This document shows positions 42,766 through 52,836 of a stretch of 52,836 bases of DNA, one piece after another (position 1 is the stretch's first letter; each line of letters begins with the position of its first letter). The DNA lies in assembly GCA_050999155.1 (NCBI GenBank), contig JBPCPM010000123.1:1-52836 (forward strand), in the 5' to 3' direction. A program made the position numbers and the translations under genes. This DNA is from JBPCPM01 sp050999155. GTDB taxonomy: Bacteria > Actinomycetota > Thermoleophilia > Solirubrobacterales > 70-9. The notes under the pieces were generated by a model. That model had not been told where the DNA came from. It did not search any database and saw only the letters and a list, made by a program, of their open reading frames with translations.

Positions 42766-43146
42766 TCAGGCCGCCGATGGGGCCCGGGCAGCCCGCCGGC
42801 GGTCCAGCACGGCCAGGCCGAGGACCGATCCGACGGGGCCCAGCGGCGTCGCCGTTGCCAGGAACAGCCAGAACGGCACCTCGTGCCGGATGACCGCGAC
42901 GAACAGCAGCGCGAGCAAGGCGAGGTAGCCGACCCCGTGGCCCCAGCCGAACACCATCTCGGCCGCCTCGAGCCCCGGCACCAGCCAGGCGACCAGCAGC
43001 CCGGCGAACACCGCCGTCTCGGCCCAGGAGAACCAGCGGACCGCCGGGTACAGCGACCCGGGCCGGTCACGCTTGAGCATCCGCTCGGCCTCGCGGCGCT
43101 CGGTGGCCGTGACCCGCGGTCCGCCGGGCGCCGTTCCGCCCTCCAC
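42766..43146 (-). CDS. DUF3817-like small membrane protein
   Basis: The 126-residue protein has a charged N-terminus and three hydrophobic helices (WAETAVFAGLLVAWLVPG, GVGYLALLALLFVAVI, FWLFLATATPLGPVGSVLG). The FGWGHGVGYLALLALL and RHEVPFWLFLATATPLG segments are typical of DUF3817 (YdzA-like) membrane proteins. The GTG at 43146 is used because the ABC-F stop is at 43149-43151, leaving two bases between. No function is known. Confidence 0.7.
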   Translation of the reverse strand: MEGGTAPGGPRVTATERREAERMLKRDRPGSLYPAVRWFSWAETAVFAGLLVAWLVPGLEAAEMVFGWGHGVGYLALLALLFVAVIRHEVPFWLFLATATPLGPVGSVLGLAVLDRRRAARAPSAA

Positions 43147-43148
43147 GG

Positions 43149-44831
<1,683 letters not shown>

Positions 44832-44985
44832 CGCCCGGAGGCTACCGACGCCCGGGTGTCGGGGAACCTTCCCGCTCGGTCCGGGTTTCCGCCCGGCACA
44901 CGCCGTCCGGGCCCGCGGGAAGGCTGGGCGGTGCGACATAACGGCAACTCAACATCTGTACGAAACCTTGGGCCGTACTGTGTGT

Positions 44986-44999
44986 ATCTGCAAACAGAT
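44986..44999. promoter_or_regulatory. Dyad upstream of the small zinc-ribbon gene
   Basis: ATCTG-CAAA-CAGAT, with a further CATCTGT at 44953-44959 that can pair with ACAGATG at 44994-45000. A candidate operator or leader hairpin; nothing else supports it. Confidence 0.3.
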
Positions 45000-45014
45000 G
45001 CCGACATCGACACC

Positions 45015-45200
45015 ATGAGCACCGACCCCACCCAGACCACGGCGCACCAGCCCGCGCCGCCCGCCCAGCTGACGGGTGTCGAGCACACCTACTGGTGCCG
45101 CGACTGCGAGAGCCAGCACTGTTCGTGCCTGCGCATGCGCCGCTGCCCGGAGTGCGGTGAGCCCGTCCGGCTCGCTGACGCCCCGCTCCCCGTCCACTAG
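45015..45200 (+). CDS. Small zinc-ribbon-like protein
   Basis: A 61-residue protein with CRDCESQHCSCLRMRRCPEC: six cysteines spaced C-x2-C-x4-C-x-C ... C-x2-C that could bind one or two zinc ions. No known family. ATG 45015 has an inverted repeat (ATCTG-CAAA-CAGAT at 44986-44999) 15 bases upstream, where an operator or leader hairpin might be. The gene lies alone between the divergent ettA and the convergent kgd. Confidence 0.55.
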   Translation: MSTDPTQTTAHQPAPPAQLTGVEHTYWCRDCESQHCSCLRMRRCPECGEPVRLADAPLPVH

Positions 45201-45253
45201 CCAGGGGCAACGCCCGCACCACCCGCGTCGGCCCCTCGTGAGGCGCGGCGCGA

Positions 45254-48200
45254 CTACTGGCGCTTGGACAGCCCGGTCAACACGATCCGCTCCTGCTCCA
45301 TGCGATGGGCGTCCGGGTACCCCTCGCTCGGGGAGGCCCGCCGTGGCCGGCCGACGTACCGGAACTCCAGCTCCTCGGGGATGATGTCGCGGATCCGGTT
45401 TTGCATGTACGGCCAGGCGCCCATGTTCTGCGGCTCCTCCTGCATCCACATGACCTCCTTGAGGTTGGGATAGGAGGCCACCAGCTCGCGGATCTCGGTC
45501 CGCGCGAACGGGTACAGCAGCTCGACACGGGCGATGGCCACGTGGTCGGCCTCGGCGCGCTTTTCGTGCTTGTCGACGTCGTAGTAGACCTTGCCCGAGC
45601 AGAGGATCAGGCGGGTGACGCTGTCGCGGCGGTCCTGGGCCTCGGGGTCATCGAGCACGAAGCGGAAGTGCCCGGTGGTGAGGTCGCTCAGCGTCGTCGC
45701 CGCCCGCTTCTCGCGCAGCAGGCTCTTTGGAGTCATCATGATCAGGGGTCGCGGCTTGGCCAGGCGGGCCTGGCGACGCAGCAGGTGGAAGTACTGGGCC
45801 GAGGTCGTCGGGTTGGCGATCCGGATGTTGCCTTCGGCGGCCAGCGTCAGCCACCGCTCCAGGCGGGCGGAGGAGTGCTCGGGACCCTGACCCTCGTAGC
45901 CGTGCGGCAGCAACAGGGTCAGCCGGGACATCGTTCCCCACTTGGCTTCGCCGGAGACGATGAACTGGTCGAGGATGACCTGCCCGGCGTTGACGAAGTC
46001 GCCGAACTGCCCCTCCCAGACGATCAGGCTCTCGGAGGAGCTGGTCGAGTAGCCGTACTCGAAGCCGAGGCAGGCAATCTCCGAAAGGGGACTGTTGTGC
46101 ACCTCGAAGGGGGCCCGGGCGTCGGGGAGGTTCTGCATGGGTACGTACGCCAGGCCCGTCTTCTCGTCGAACAACACGAGGTGGCGGTGGCTGAACGTGC
46201 CCCGCTGGGAGTCCTGGCCGGTGAGCCGGACGTGGGTGCCCTCGGTCAGCAGGGAGGCGAAGGCCAGCGACTCGGCGTGGCCGTAGTCGATGCCGTGTTC
46301 CTCGTCGACCGACTCGATGCGACCCGTCAGCGGCTTGCGCAGCTTGCGGTGCATCGTGAAGCTGTCGGGCACGGTGACCAGCTCCTCGTTGAGGATGCGC
46401 AGCGGCTCCTCGTCGACCGCGGTCTGGACCTCGGGGCTGTGGGTCTGGTCGAGCTCGTAGGTCCCGGTCTGGGTGGCGCCTCCCTCCTCGTACGCGCCGC
46501 CCTCGATCTCCTTCTTGAGCTCCTTGTGCAGTCCCTGGAGGCGAGTCTTCTCGTCCTTGCCCGCCTGCTCGACGGTCTCGTCGTCGACGACGCCGTCGCC
46601 GACGAGCTTGGAGGCGTACAGCTCGGAGACGGGCGAGTGATCGTCGATCTTCGCGTACATGGCCGGCTGCGTGTAGGCGGGCTCGTCGGTCTCGTTGTGG
46701 CCGTAGCGGCGGTAGCCGATCAGGTCGATGACGATGTCCCGCGACCACTTCTCCCGGTAGGCCATGGCCAGACGCACCGCCGCGAGACACGCTTCCGGGT
46801 CGTCGGCGTTCACGTGGATGATCGGGACGTTGAACCCTTTGGCCAGGTCGGCCGCGTACGGGGTCGAGCGACCCTGGGTCGGCTCGGTGGTGAAGCCGAG
46901 CTGGTTGTCCTGGATGATGTGGATCGTGCCGCCGGTCGAGTAGGCGGGCAGCGACTGCAGGTTCAGAGTCTCGGCCACCACGCCCTGGCCCGGGAAGGCG
47001 GCGTCGCCGTGCAACAGCACCGGCACGGCGGTCTTAGGGTTGTGGTGGAGCTTCGGGCCGGCGTTCTCGCTCTGGGTGGCGCGGGTCGAGCCCTCCACCA
47101 CCGGATCGACGAACTCCAGGTGGCTAGGGTTGGCGTGCAGCCGCACCTGGATCGTGTCTCCGTCGCGGGTCTCGAACAGGCCGGTGGCGCCGTGGTGGTA
47201 CTTGACGTCGCCCGTGCCGCCGGACGGCATATTGACCGCACCCTCGACCGCCTCGAACTGCTTGGCCCCCTCGAACTCGGCGAGCAGGGACTTCAGCGAG
47301 CGGCCGATGTTGTGGGTCAGCACGCTGAGCCGGCCGCGGTGGGCCATCCCGAAGACGACCTCTTCGGCCCCGTTGCGGCTAGCGAGGGTGATCAGCTCGT
47401 CGAGCATCGGCACGGTGACGTCGAGGCCCTCGATGGAGAAGGTCTTGGAGCCCAGGTAGGTCCGCTGCAGGAAGCGCTCGAACTGGAAGACCGAGATCAG
47501 CCTCTCCAGCAGCGACGTGGACTCCTCCTCGGACAGTGGCTGGCGGTGCGATCCCGTCTCGATCATGTGCCGCAGCCACATCCGCTGCTGGTGCGATGAG
47601 AGGTGCTCGATCTGGTAGCCGATCGTGTCGCAGTAGGCGTCGCGCATCCGCGGCAACACGTCGAGCAACGTCTCCCCGGAGACGCCCAGGCGCAGGATCG
47701 AGGCGGGAATCTTGCGCATCAGCTCGGGGGTCAGTTCGAGGTTCTCGGGCTCCAGCGCCGGGTCGCCCTTGGGCTCGGATCCGAGCGGATCCAGCCGGGC
47801 GGCCAGGTGGCCGTGGGTCCGGTAGGCCTTGAGCAGGGACGTGGCCGCCTGCACGCCCTGGAGGACCTCGATGTCGGGGCTGGCGTCCAGCGGTGAGGCC
47901 TGGGCCGCACCCCCGCCGAGGGGCGGGGCGGAGCGCGCCGCGGCGTGGGCACCCTTGACGACGTTGAGCGGCACGTCGAGGTCCTCGGCGATCTGCTCGT
48001 AGAACTCGTCGCCGGCCAGGAAGTCCTCGATCGTCTTCAAGAAGGCGCCGGACTCCGCGCCCTGGATGATCCGGTGGTCGTAGGTCGAGGTCATGAACAT
48101 CGTCTTGGCGATGCCGAGCTGGCGGATCCGGTCGGGAGAGGCGTGAGCGAACTGCGCCGGGTAGCCGATCCGGCCGGTGGCGACGATCGTGCCCTGGTCG

Positions 48201-49690
48201 GCCATCAGCCGCGGGACCGAGGCGATGGTCCCGATGCCGCCGGGGTTGGTCAGCGAGACGTTGGTCCCGGCGAAGTCGTCCGCGGTGAGGTTGTTCTCCC
48301 GGGTCTTGGAGATCAGCTCCTCGAAGCCGGTGTGGAAGTCGGCGAACGTGCCCTGGTCGGCGCCCCTGATGCAGGGGACCATCAAGAACCGCTCGCCCTT
48401 GCGCTTCATGTCGACGGCGATGCCGAGGTTGACCTGGCCGTGGTCGACGCGGTGGGGCTTGTCGTCGCGGACCTCGTAGGTGTGGGCCATGTCGGGGTGC
48501 TTCTCGGCCACGGCCCGGACGATGGCCCAGGCCACGAGGTGGGTGAAGGACACCTTCATGCCCATCTTCTTGAGGGCCGGGTTCAGGGCCGACCGCTTCG
48601 CATCGAGGGTGTCGACGGCCAGCTCGCGCATCGAGGTGGCCGTCGGGACCTCGAGGCTCTCCTCCATGGCCGAGGTGATCCGCGCCGCCGGGCCCTTGAG
48701 GCGCTGGGCGTCGCCGTCGCCGTTGGACGAGGACTTCGACGAGCCGCCGCCGTCGCCGTCGGCCGCGGCCAGCACGTCGGCCTTGGTGATCTTGCCGCCC
48801 CGGCCGGTGCCGTCGATCGAGGAGAGGTCGATGTCGTTCTCCTCGGCGACACGCTTGGCCACCGGCGTGGCGTCGCCGCCGGACTCGGGGCTCTTGCCGT
48901 TCGAGGATGCGTCGCCGCCCGAGCTGTCGTCGGACTCCTTGCTCTTGGACTTCGAGGAGCCACCCGAATCGCCGTCGCTCGACGACCCGCCACCGGACGC
49001 TCCCTCGACCATACGCGCCAGCACCGAGCCGACCTCGACGGTCTGGTCGACCTCGGCCACGAGCTCGGAGATGACGCCGCCGGTCGGGGCGGGGACCTCG
49101 GCGTCGACCTTGTCGGTGGACACCTCGACGAGGGTGTCGCCCTCCTCGACCTCGTCGCCCTCGGAGACGATCCACTCGAGGACCGTTCCTTCGGTGACCG
49201 ACTCGCCCATCTGGGGCATCTCGACGTCGATCGTCTCGCCCTCGACCGCCTCGCCCCCGTCATCGGAACTGGACTCCTCGCCGGACTCGTCCACGTCGGC
49301 GTCCTCGTCGTCTGAGGAGGACTCGTCGTCCTCAGACTCGGCGTCGGCGTCGGCGTCGGCCTCGGCGTCGTCGTCATCGGACTCGTCCGGCTGGTCGTCG
49401 TCGCCCTCGTCACCGTCGTCGCTCGATCCGCCCCCACCGCCGGACGTGTCGATCTCCGCGATGACCTGACCGACCTCGACGGTGTCGTCCTCGGAGGCCT
49501 TGATCGCGGCCACGGTTCCCGATTCAGGGGCTGGGATCTCTTGGTCGACCTTGTCGGTGGAGACCTCGCACAGGGTGTCGCCCTGCTCGACCTCGTCGCC
49601 CTCGGAGACGACCCATTCCAAGATGGTTCCCTCGGTGACGGACTCGCCCATCTCGGGCATCTCCACCTGCACGGTCGTCTGACTGCTCAT
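45254..49690 (-). CDS. kgd: Fused E2-E1 2-oxoglutarate dehydrogenase/decarboxylase (Kgd/OdhA type) with two lipoyl domains
   Basis: The 1478-residue enzyme of the TCA cycle joins E2 and E1 in one chain. Lipoyl domain 1 is about residues 6-80 (Lys47 in STDKVDQEIP), an acidic Asp/Ser/Glu linker follows (about 85-150), lipoyl domain 2 is about 154-228 (Lys194), a Ser/Gly/Lys linker, an E3-binding-type domain (about 273-310: TPVAKRVAEENDIDL ... GRGGKITKADVLAA), the E2 acyltransferase core (about 330-560; STYDHRIIQGAESG) and the thiamine-diphosphate E1 (about 600-1478; MAHRGRLSVLTHNIG, LLHGDAAFPGQGVVAET, SSEGYPDAHRMEQERI). Mycobacterial Kgd and OdhA, as I know them, keep E2 core and E1 but lost the lipoyl part; this one retains it. 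Confidence 0.93.
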   Translation of the reverse strand: MSSQTTVQVEMPEMGESVTEGTILEWVVSEGDEVEQGDTLCEVSTDKVDQEIPAPESGTVAAIKASEDDTVEVGQVIAEIDTSGGGGGSSDDGDEGDDDQPDESDDDDAEADADADAESEDDESSSDDEDADVDESGEESSSDDGGEAVEGETIDVEMPQMGESVTEGTVLEWIVSEGDEVEEGDTLVEVSTDKVDAEVPAPTGGVISELVAEVDQTVEVGSVLARMVEGASGGGSSSDGDSGGSSKSKSKESDDSSGGDASSNGKSPESGGDATPVAKRVAEENDIDLSSIDGTGRGGKITKADVLAAADGDGGGSSKSSSNGDGDAQRLKGPAARITSAMEESLEVPTATSMRELAVDTLDAKRSALNPALKKMGMKVSFTHLVAWAIVRAVAEKHPDMAHTYEVRDDKPHRVDHGQVNLGIAVDMKRKGERFLMVPCIRGADQGTFADFHTGFEELISKTRENNLTADDFAGTNVSLTNPGGIGTIASVPRLMADQGTIVATGRIGYPAQFAHASPDRIRQLGIAKTMFMTSTYDHRIIQGAESGAFLKTIEDFLAGDEFYEQIAEDLDVPLNVVKGAHAAARSAPPLGGGAAQASPLDASPDIEVLQGVQAATSLLKAYRTHGHLAARLDPLGSEPKGDPALEPENLELTPELMRKIPASILRLGVSGETLLDVLPRMRDAYCDTIGYQIEHLSSHQQRMWLRHMIETGSHRQPLSEEESTSLLERLISVFQFERFLQRTYLGSKTFSIEGLDVTVPMLDELITLASRNGAEEVVFGMAHRGRLSVLTHNIGRSLKSLLAEFEGAKQFEAVEGAVNMPSGGTGDVKYHHGATGLFETRDGDTIQVRLHANPSHLEFVDPVVEGSTRATQSENAGPKLHHNPKTAVPVLLHGDAAFPGQGVVAETLNLQSLPAYSTGGTIHIIQDNQLGFTTEPTQGRSTPYAADLAKGFNVPIIHVNADDPEACLAAVRLAMAYREKWSRDIVIDLIGYRRYGHNETDEPAYTQPAMYAKIDDHSPVSELYASKLVGDGVVDDETVEQAGKDEKTRLQGLHKELKKEIEGGAYEEGGATQTGTYELDQTHSPEVQTAVDEEPLRILNEELVTVPDSFTMHRKLRKPLTGRIESVDEEHGIDYGHAESLAFASLLTEGTHVRLTGQDSQRGTFSHRHLVLFDEKTGLAYVPMQNLPDARAPFEVHNSPLSEIACLGFEYGYSTSSSESLIVWEGQFGDFVNAGQVILDQFIVSGEAKWGTMSRLTLLLPHGYEGQGPEHSSARLERWLTLAAEGNIRIANPTTSAQYFHLLRRQARLAKPRPLIMMTPKSLLREKRAATTLSDLTTGHFRFVLDDPEAQDRRDSVTRLILCSGKVYYDVDKHEKRAEADHVAIARVELLYPFARTEIRELVASYPNLKEVMWMQEEPQNMGAWPYMQNRIRDIIPEELEFRYVGRPRRASPSEGYPDAHRMEQERIVLTGLSKRQ

Positions 49691-49914
49691 CGCGTAGGGC
49701 TCCTACCCCGCCGTGCGGGCGGGGAAAACTCGTGGTACCGGCTTGGCTGTCAACAATATGCCCTCGGTCGAGTCGGCCGCTCGGGTTGGGGCCGCGATTT
49801 CCGCGGGACGAACTCTCGACCCCGCCCCGCAGTGCTCCGGCGGGGCCCTAGGCCTACGCGGTCCTCAACGACCCGCAGGGCGCGGCCGAGGTGTCGGGCG
49901 GTAGGGTGGGGCGC

Positions 49915-50220
49915 ATGAAGCTCTACGTCTGTTGGGCCACCGTCGATCCGTCCTTCTACGACCATCCCTGTGGGACCGCGCACAGCGCGCTGCGCGAGGC
50001 GGGTCACGATCCGGAGATCGTCAAGGCCTACGGGTGGGTCAAGTTCCCTGACGCCCTCAACAACACCAAGGGCCGCAAGGAGGCCGAGGAGCTGACGGGC
50101 AGCAAGCAGGTCCCGGTGCTGGTCACCGACGACGAGCAGGTCATCTACCCGACGAACAAGATCGTCGAGTGGGCGAAGGCCAACCCGGCGAGGGCGACCG
50201 CCGGCGCCTCGCAGGGCTGA
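49915..50220 (+). CDS. Glutaredoxin/GST N-terminal domain-like protein
   Basis: The 101-residue protein has a thioredoxin-like fold: MKLYVCWATVDPSFY, GTAHSALREAGHDPEIVKAYG, KQVPVLVTDDEQVIYPTNKIVEWA (cis-Pro VPVL and YPTNKIVEW as in GST_N). The active-site region is not CxxC; Cys6 and Cys19 are far apart. Probably a redox or glutathione/mycothiol-binding protein. ATG 49915 is used. The gene reads towards a small zinc-ribbon gene from the opposite strand. Confidence 0.8.
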   Translation: MKLYVCWATVDPSFYDHPCGTAHSALREAGHDPEIVKAYGWVKFPDALNNTKGRKEAEELTGSKQVPVLVTDDEQVIYPTNKIVEWAKANPARATAGASQG

Positions 50221-50240
50221 GTCGGCCCGGTCCGCGGCCC

Positions 50241-50279
50241 CTGGACGCTCGGTGGTGCCCGGACCCCTCGAGCGTCCAG
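50241..50279. terminator. Bidirectional terminator hairpin
   Basis: CTGGACGCTCG (50241-50251) and CGAGCGTCCAG (50269-50279) make a perfect 11-base-pair stem with a 17-base loop, in the 74-base gap between the convergent genes at 49915 and 50295. Confidence 0.65.
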
Positions 50280-50294
50280 CCGCTCGAAGGCCGG

Positions 50295-50588
50295 CTACCG
50301 CAGGCGGGCGACCGCCACGACCTCGTTGCCCACCGTGTCGTAGACGTCGGCCGTGAGGAACTCGCGAGCCGGGGCGTCGTGGTCGCAGTAGCCGCAGGCC
50401 AAAATCGCCCCGATCGCGATCCGCGGCCGGGGCGAGACCGGGAGGTTGCAGGCGGGGCAGACCAGGGCGCCGTGGGCGAGGACCTGGACGCCGTCGCGCG
50501 TCAGGTCGCGCTTGTCCCCGGCGCGGGTGGTCTCGCGCACGGCATCGGTGCTGCGCCGGCTCTGCGGCGGGTCGATGTGCAGCGCCAT
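50295..50588 (-). CDS. Small rubredoxin-like zinc-ribbon protein
   Basis: The 97-residue protein has CPACN and CGYCD, a C-x2-C ... C-x2-C zinc ribbon around residues 44-70 (LVCPACNLPVSP, AILACGYCDHDAPA). The rest is a charged N-terminal region and a short C-terminal strand (VGNEVVAVARL). Function unknown. ATG 50588 fits an ordinary start. Confidence 0.6.
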   Translation of the reverse strand: MALHIDPPQSRRSTDAVRETTRAGDKRDLTRDGVQVLAHGALVCPACNLPVSPRPRIAIGAILACGYCDHDAPAREFLTADVYDTVGNEVVAVARLR

Positions 50589-50743
50589 GGCCCCAGAGTC
50601 TAGGGTCGGAAAGGCGCCGGCCGGGACGGTCGGTCGCCGGCCTCGGACAGGCGGGCGACGGGTTGTCGGCGCGGAGGTGTGATTCCCGGGGGGCGCGGGC
50701 ACTGTCTAGGGGCCTGCAGAGCTACGAGGGGAGAGGACCGCGG

Positions 50744-52735
50744 ATGCACTACTTCGTCACCGGCGCGACCGGCTTCATCGGACGCCATCTCGTCCAGCGC
50801 CTGCTGGACCGGGGCGGGACCGTCAACGTGCTGGTGCGCGAGGGGTCGCGGGGCAAGCTCGAGGACATGCGGCCCGACTGGACCATGGGCGACGGCGAGG
50901 TCGTGGCCGTCGTGGGGGACCTCACCCAGCCGATGCTGGGCGTCTCCGACGACGACCGCGAGCGCCTGCGCGGCTCGGTCGACCACGTCTTCCACCTCGC
51001 GGCGATCTACGACATCACCGCCGACGCCGAGTCCCAGCGCAAGCCCAACGTCGAGGGCACCGGCCACGCCGTCCAGCTCGCGATGGACATCGAGGCGGGC
51101 CGTTTCCACTTCACCAGCTCGATCGCCGCGGCCGGCCAGTACGAGGGCAGCTTCCGCGAGGACATGTTCGAGGAGGCCCAGCGCCTGGACTCCAACCCCT
51201 ACTTCCGCACCAAGCACGACTCCGAGCGGGTCGTGCGAGAGGAGTGCGACATCCCGTGGCGCGTCTACCGCCCGGGCATCGTCATCGGTCATTCCGAGAC
51301 CGGCGAGATGGACAAGATCGACGGGCCCTACTACTTCTTCGGCCTGATCAAGCGCCTGCGCGACGCGCTGCCGAAGTGGATGCCCGTGATCGGCATCGAG
51401 GGCAAGGAGATCAACGTCGTCCCGGTCGACTTCGTCGTCGCCGCCATGGACGAGATTGCCCACCAGGACGGGCACGACGGCCAGGCCTTCCACCTCGTGG
51501 ACCCGCACCCGCCCACGGCCGGCGAGCTGCTGAACCACATCGCTGCCGCGGCCAACGCGCCGGAGTTCGCGATGCGGCTGGACCCGATGATGTTCAACTT
51601 CATCCCCACGCCGGTGGTCAAGGGCCTGCAGATGCTGCCCCCGGTCCAGCGGATCACCGACAACGTCCTCAGCGACCTGGGGATCCCGCGGGAGATCCTC
51701 ACGTACATCGACTACCCCACGACCTTCGACTGCCAGCGCACGCTCGACGCGCTCGACGGGACCGGCATCTCGGTGCCGGCGCTGGAGACGTACGCGTGGC
51801 GGTTGTGGGACCACTGGGAGCGTCACCTCGACCCGGCCCTGTTCCTGGACCGCTCGCTGGCGGGCGCCGTGTCGGGCAAGGTCGTGCTGATCACCGGCGC
51901 CTCGTCGGGCATCGGCAAGGCCGCCGCCAAGAAGATCGGCGAGGCCGGCGCCGTGGTGCTGCTGGTGGCCCGCACCCCCGAGAAGCTGGAGGAGGCCAAG
52001 CAGGAGATCGCCGACCTCGGCGGGGAGGCCCACATCCACCGCTGCGATCTCTCCGACATGGACGACATCGAGCGGATGTCGGCCGAGGTCCACGAGCAGC
52101 ACGGCCACGTCGACGTGTTGATCAACAACGCCGGCCGCTCGATCCGCCGCTCGGTCGGTCTCTCCTACGACCGGATGCACGACTACGAGCGCACGATGCA
52201 GCTCAACTACTTCGGTGCGGTCAAGTGCGTCCTGGAGTTCCTGCCCAAGATGCGCGAGCGCGGCGCGGGTCACATCATCAACGTCTCGTCGATCGGGGTG
52301 CAGACCAACACGCCGCGCTTCTCGGCCTACGTCGCCTCGAAGTCGGCGTTGGACGGGTTCACCCGCTGCATCGCCTCGGAGATCGTCGACGACGGCGTCC
52401 ACACCACCACGATCCACATGCCGCTGGTCCAGACGCCGATGATCAACCCGACGAAGATCTACGACTCGTTCCCGACGATCACGCCCGACGAGGCGGCCGA
52501 CAAGGTCGCCACCGCGATCATCGACAAGCCCAAGGAGGTCTCGACCCGCCTCGGGACGGCCGGCTTGATCCTGTACTCCCTGTCCCCCAAGACCATGGAC
52601 GCGATCCTCAACCAGGGCTACAAGCTGTTCCCCGACTCCAGCGCGGCCAAGGACGACGGCTCCTCGGACGGCGACAGCAAGCCCTCCTCGGAGGGCGTGG
52701 CCTTCGCTCACCTGCTCAAAGGCGTGCATTGGTAG
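50744..52735 (+). CDS. Fatty acyl-CoA reductase, two-domain SDR (Acr1/Rv3391-like)
   Basis: The 663-residue protein joins two SDR modules. N-terminal module (about 1-370): MHYFVTGATGFIGRHLVQRLL, NPYFRTKHDSERVV (YxxxK) and YRPGIVIGH. C-terminal module (about 380-640): VVLITGASSGIGKAAAKKIG, NNAGRSIRRSV, ISSIGVQTNTPRFSAYVASKSALDG. Fusions of this length make fatty alcohols or aldehydes from acyl-CoA for wax ester or mycolate-related lipids (Acr1, Maqu_2507 types). The Shine-Dalgarno-like GGGGAGAGGA at 50729-50738 supports ATG 50744. It ends nine bases before the poly-G artefact, and the coding frame itself is complete. Confidence 0.88.
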   Translation: MHYFVTGATGFIGRHLVQRLLDRGGTVNVLVREGSRGKLEDMRPDWTMGDGEVVAVVGDLTQPMLGVSDDDRERLRGSVDHVFHLAAIYDITADAESQRKPNVEGTGHAVQLAMDIEAGRFHFTSSIAAAGQYEGSFREDMFEEAQRLDSNPYFRTKHDSERVVREECDIPWRVYRPGIVIGHSETGEMDKIDGPYYFFGLIKRLRDALPKWMPVIGIEGKEINVVPVDFVVAAMDEIAHQDGHDGQAFHLVDPHPPTAGELLNHIAAAANAPEFAMRLDPMMFNFIPTPVVKGLQMLPPVQRITDNVLSDLGIPREILTYIDYPTTFDCQRTLDALDGTGISVPALETYAWRLWDHWERHLDPALFLDRSLAGAVSGKVVLITGASSGIGKAAAKKIGEAGAVVLLVARTPEKLEEAKQEIADLGGEAHIHRCDLSDMDDIERMSAEVHEQHGHVDVLINNAGRSIRRSVGLSYDRMHDYERTMQLNYFGAVKCVLEFLPKMRERGAGHIINVSSIGVQTNTPRFSAYVASKSALDGFTRCIASEIVDDGVHTTTIHMPLVQTPMINPTKIYDSFPTITPDEAADKVATAIIDKPKEVSTRLGTAGLILYSLSPKTMDAILNQGYKLFPDSSAAKDDGSSDGDSKPSSEGVAFAHLLKGVHW

Positions 52736-52741
52736 GCGGCC

Positions 52742-52836
<95 letters not shown>

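Noticed and set aside
49706..49724. CCCCGCC/GGGCGGGG hairpin as a terminator.
   Set aside because: It lies just upstream of the kgd start and has no upstream gene to terminate on that strand; it is more likely part of the leader or GC-rich chance.

Overview
The window is high-GC DNA with densely packed, often translationally coupled genes. I place it in an actinobacterium, most likely of the Thermoleophilia/Solirubrobacterales-Patulibacter type. The reasons are inferential: an OdhA/Kgd-type E2-E1 2-oxoglutarate dehydrogenase fusion, a DesA3-type desaturase with its reductase partner, an Acr1-type fatty acyl-CoA reductase, a c-di-AMP riboswitch in front of an NlpC/P60 cell-wall hydrolase, and a LAxTG-type sorting signal on a giant secreted subtilase. 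No transposase, phage gene, CRISPR array or rRNA was seen. One tRNA (Asp, GTC) is present.

Layout. 1-6.5 kb (+): the 3' part of a degenerate HD-GYP protein, a membrane-anchored unknown, a nitrilase-family amidohydrolase, AsnB, a DUF368 polyprenyl-phosphate transporter-like protein and a TrkA-C membrane protein. 6.5-16.3 kb: a divergent locus. The minus arm is five tightly coupled genes (flavoprotein, radical SAM, amine-oxidase-like flavoprotein, DUF1365, CFA-synthase-like methyltransferase). The plus arm is a phosphoesterase-like/radical SAM fusion, an MTAP/PNP-type phosphorylase and a TIGR04283 glycosyltransferase. This is the best candidate for an undescribed pathway; I infer that it makes a SAM-derived, sugar-linked or modified lipid product. 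16.4-25.5 kb: tRNA-Asp, the subtilase/FG-GAP surface protein, a PH-like protein, a HIT protein, a frameshifted FAH hydrolase, an enolase-superfamily enzyme, riboswitch-controlled NlpC/P60 and a TetR regulator. 25.6-29.1 kb (+): reductase/desaturase pair and a class III nucleotidyl cyclase.

29.1-35.6 kb (-): a seven-gene coupled operon (GT2, TIGR04282 transferase, beta-propeller lipoprotein, membrane YedY/sulfite-oxidase-like molybdoenzyme, small membrane protein, polytopic GT39-like protein, NAD-sugar epimerase), probably an envelope glycoconjugate system of unknown product. 35.7-45.2 kb: penicillin-acylase-like hydrolase, two SDRs, a formate dehydrogenase-like molybdoenzyme, a hairpin-rich spacer, a DUF3817-like protein, EttA and a small zinc-ribbon protein. 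45.2-52.7 kb: the 1478-residue Kgd fusion, a GST-N/glutaredoxin-like protein, a small zinc-ribbon protein and the fatty acyl-CoA reductase. The window ends in about 93 nearly pure G, which looks like a sequencing artefact. That artefact and the single-base frameshift in the FAH gene suggest draft-quality sequence.

The recurring theme is lipid and envelope chemistry: desaturation, cyclopropane/furan-type modification, acyl-CoA reduction, polyprenyl-phosphate recycling and glycosyl transfer. All functions are read from sequence motifs and remembered families; no search was run.
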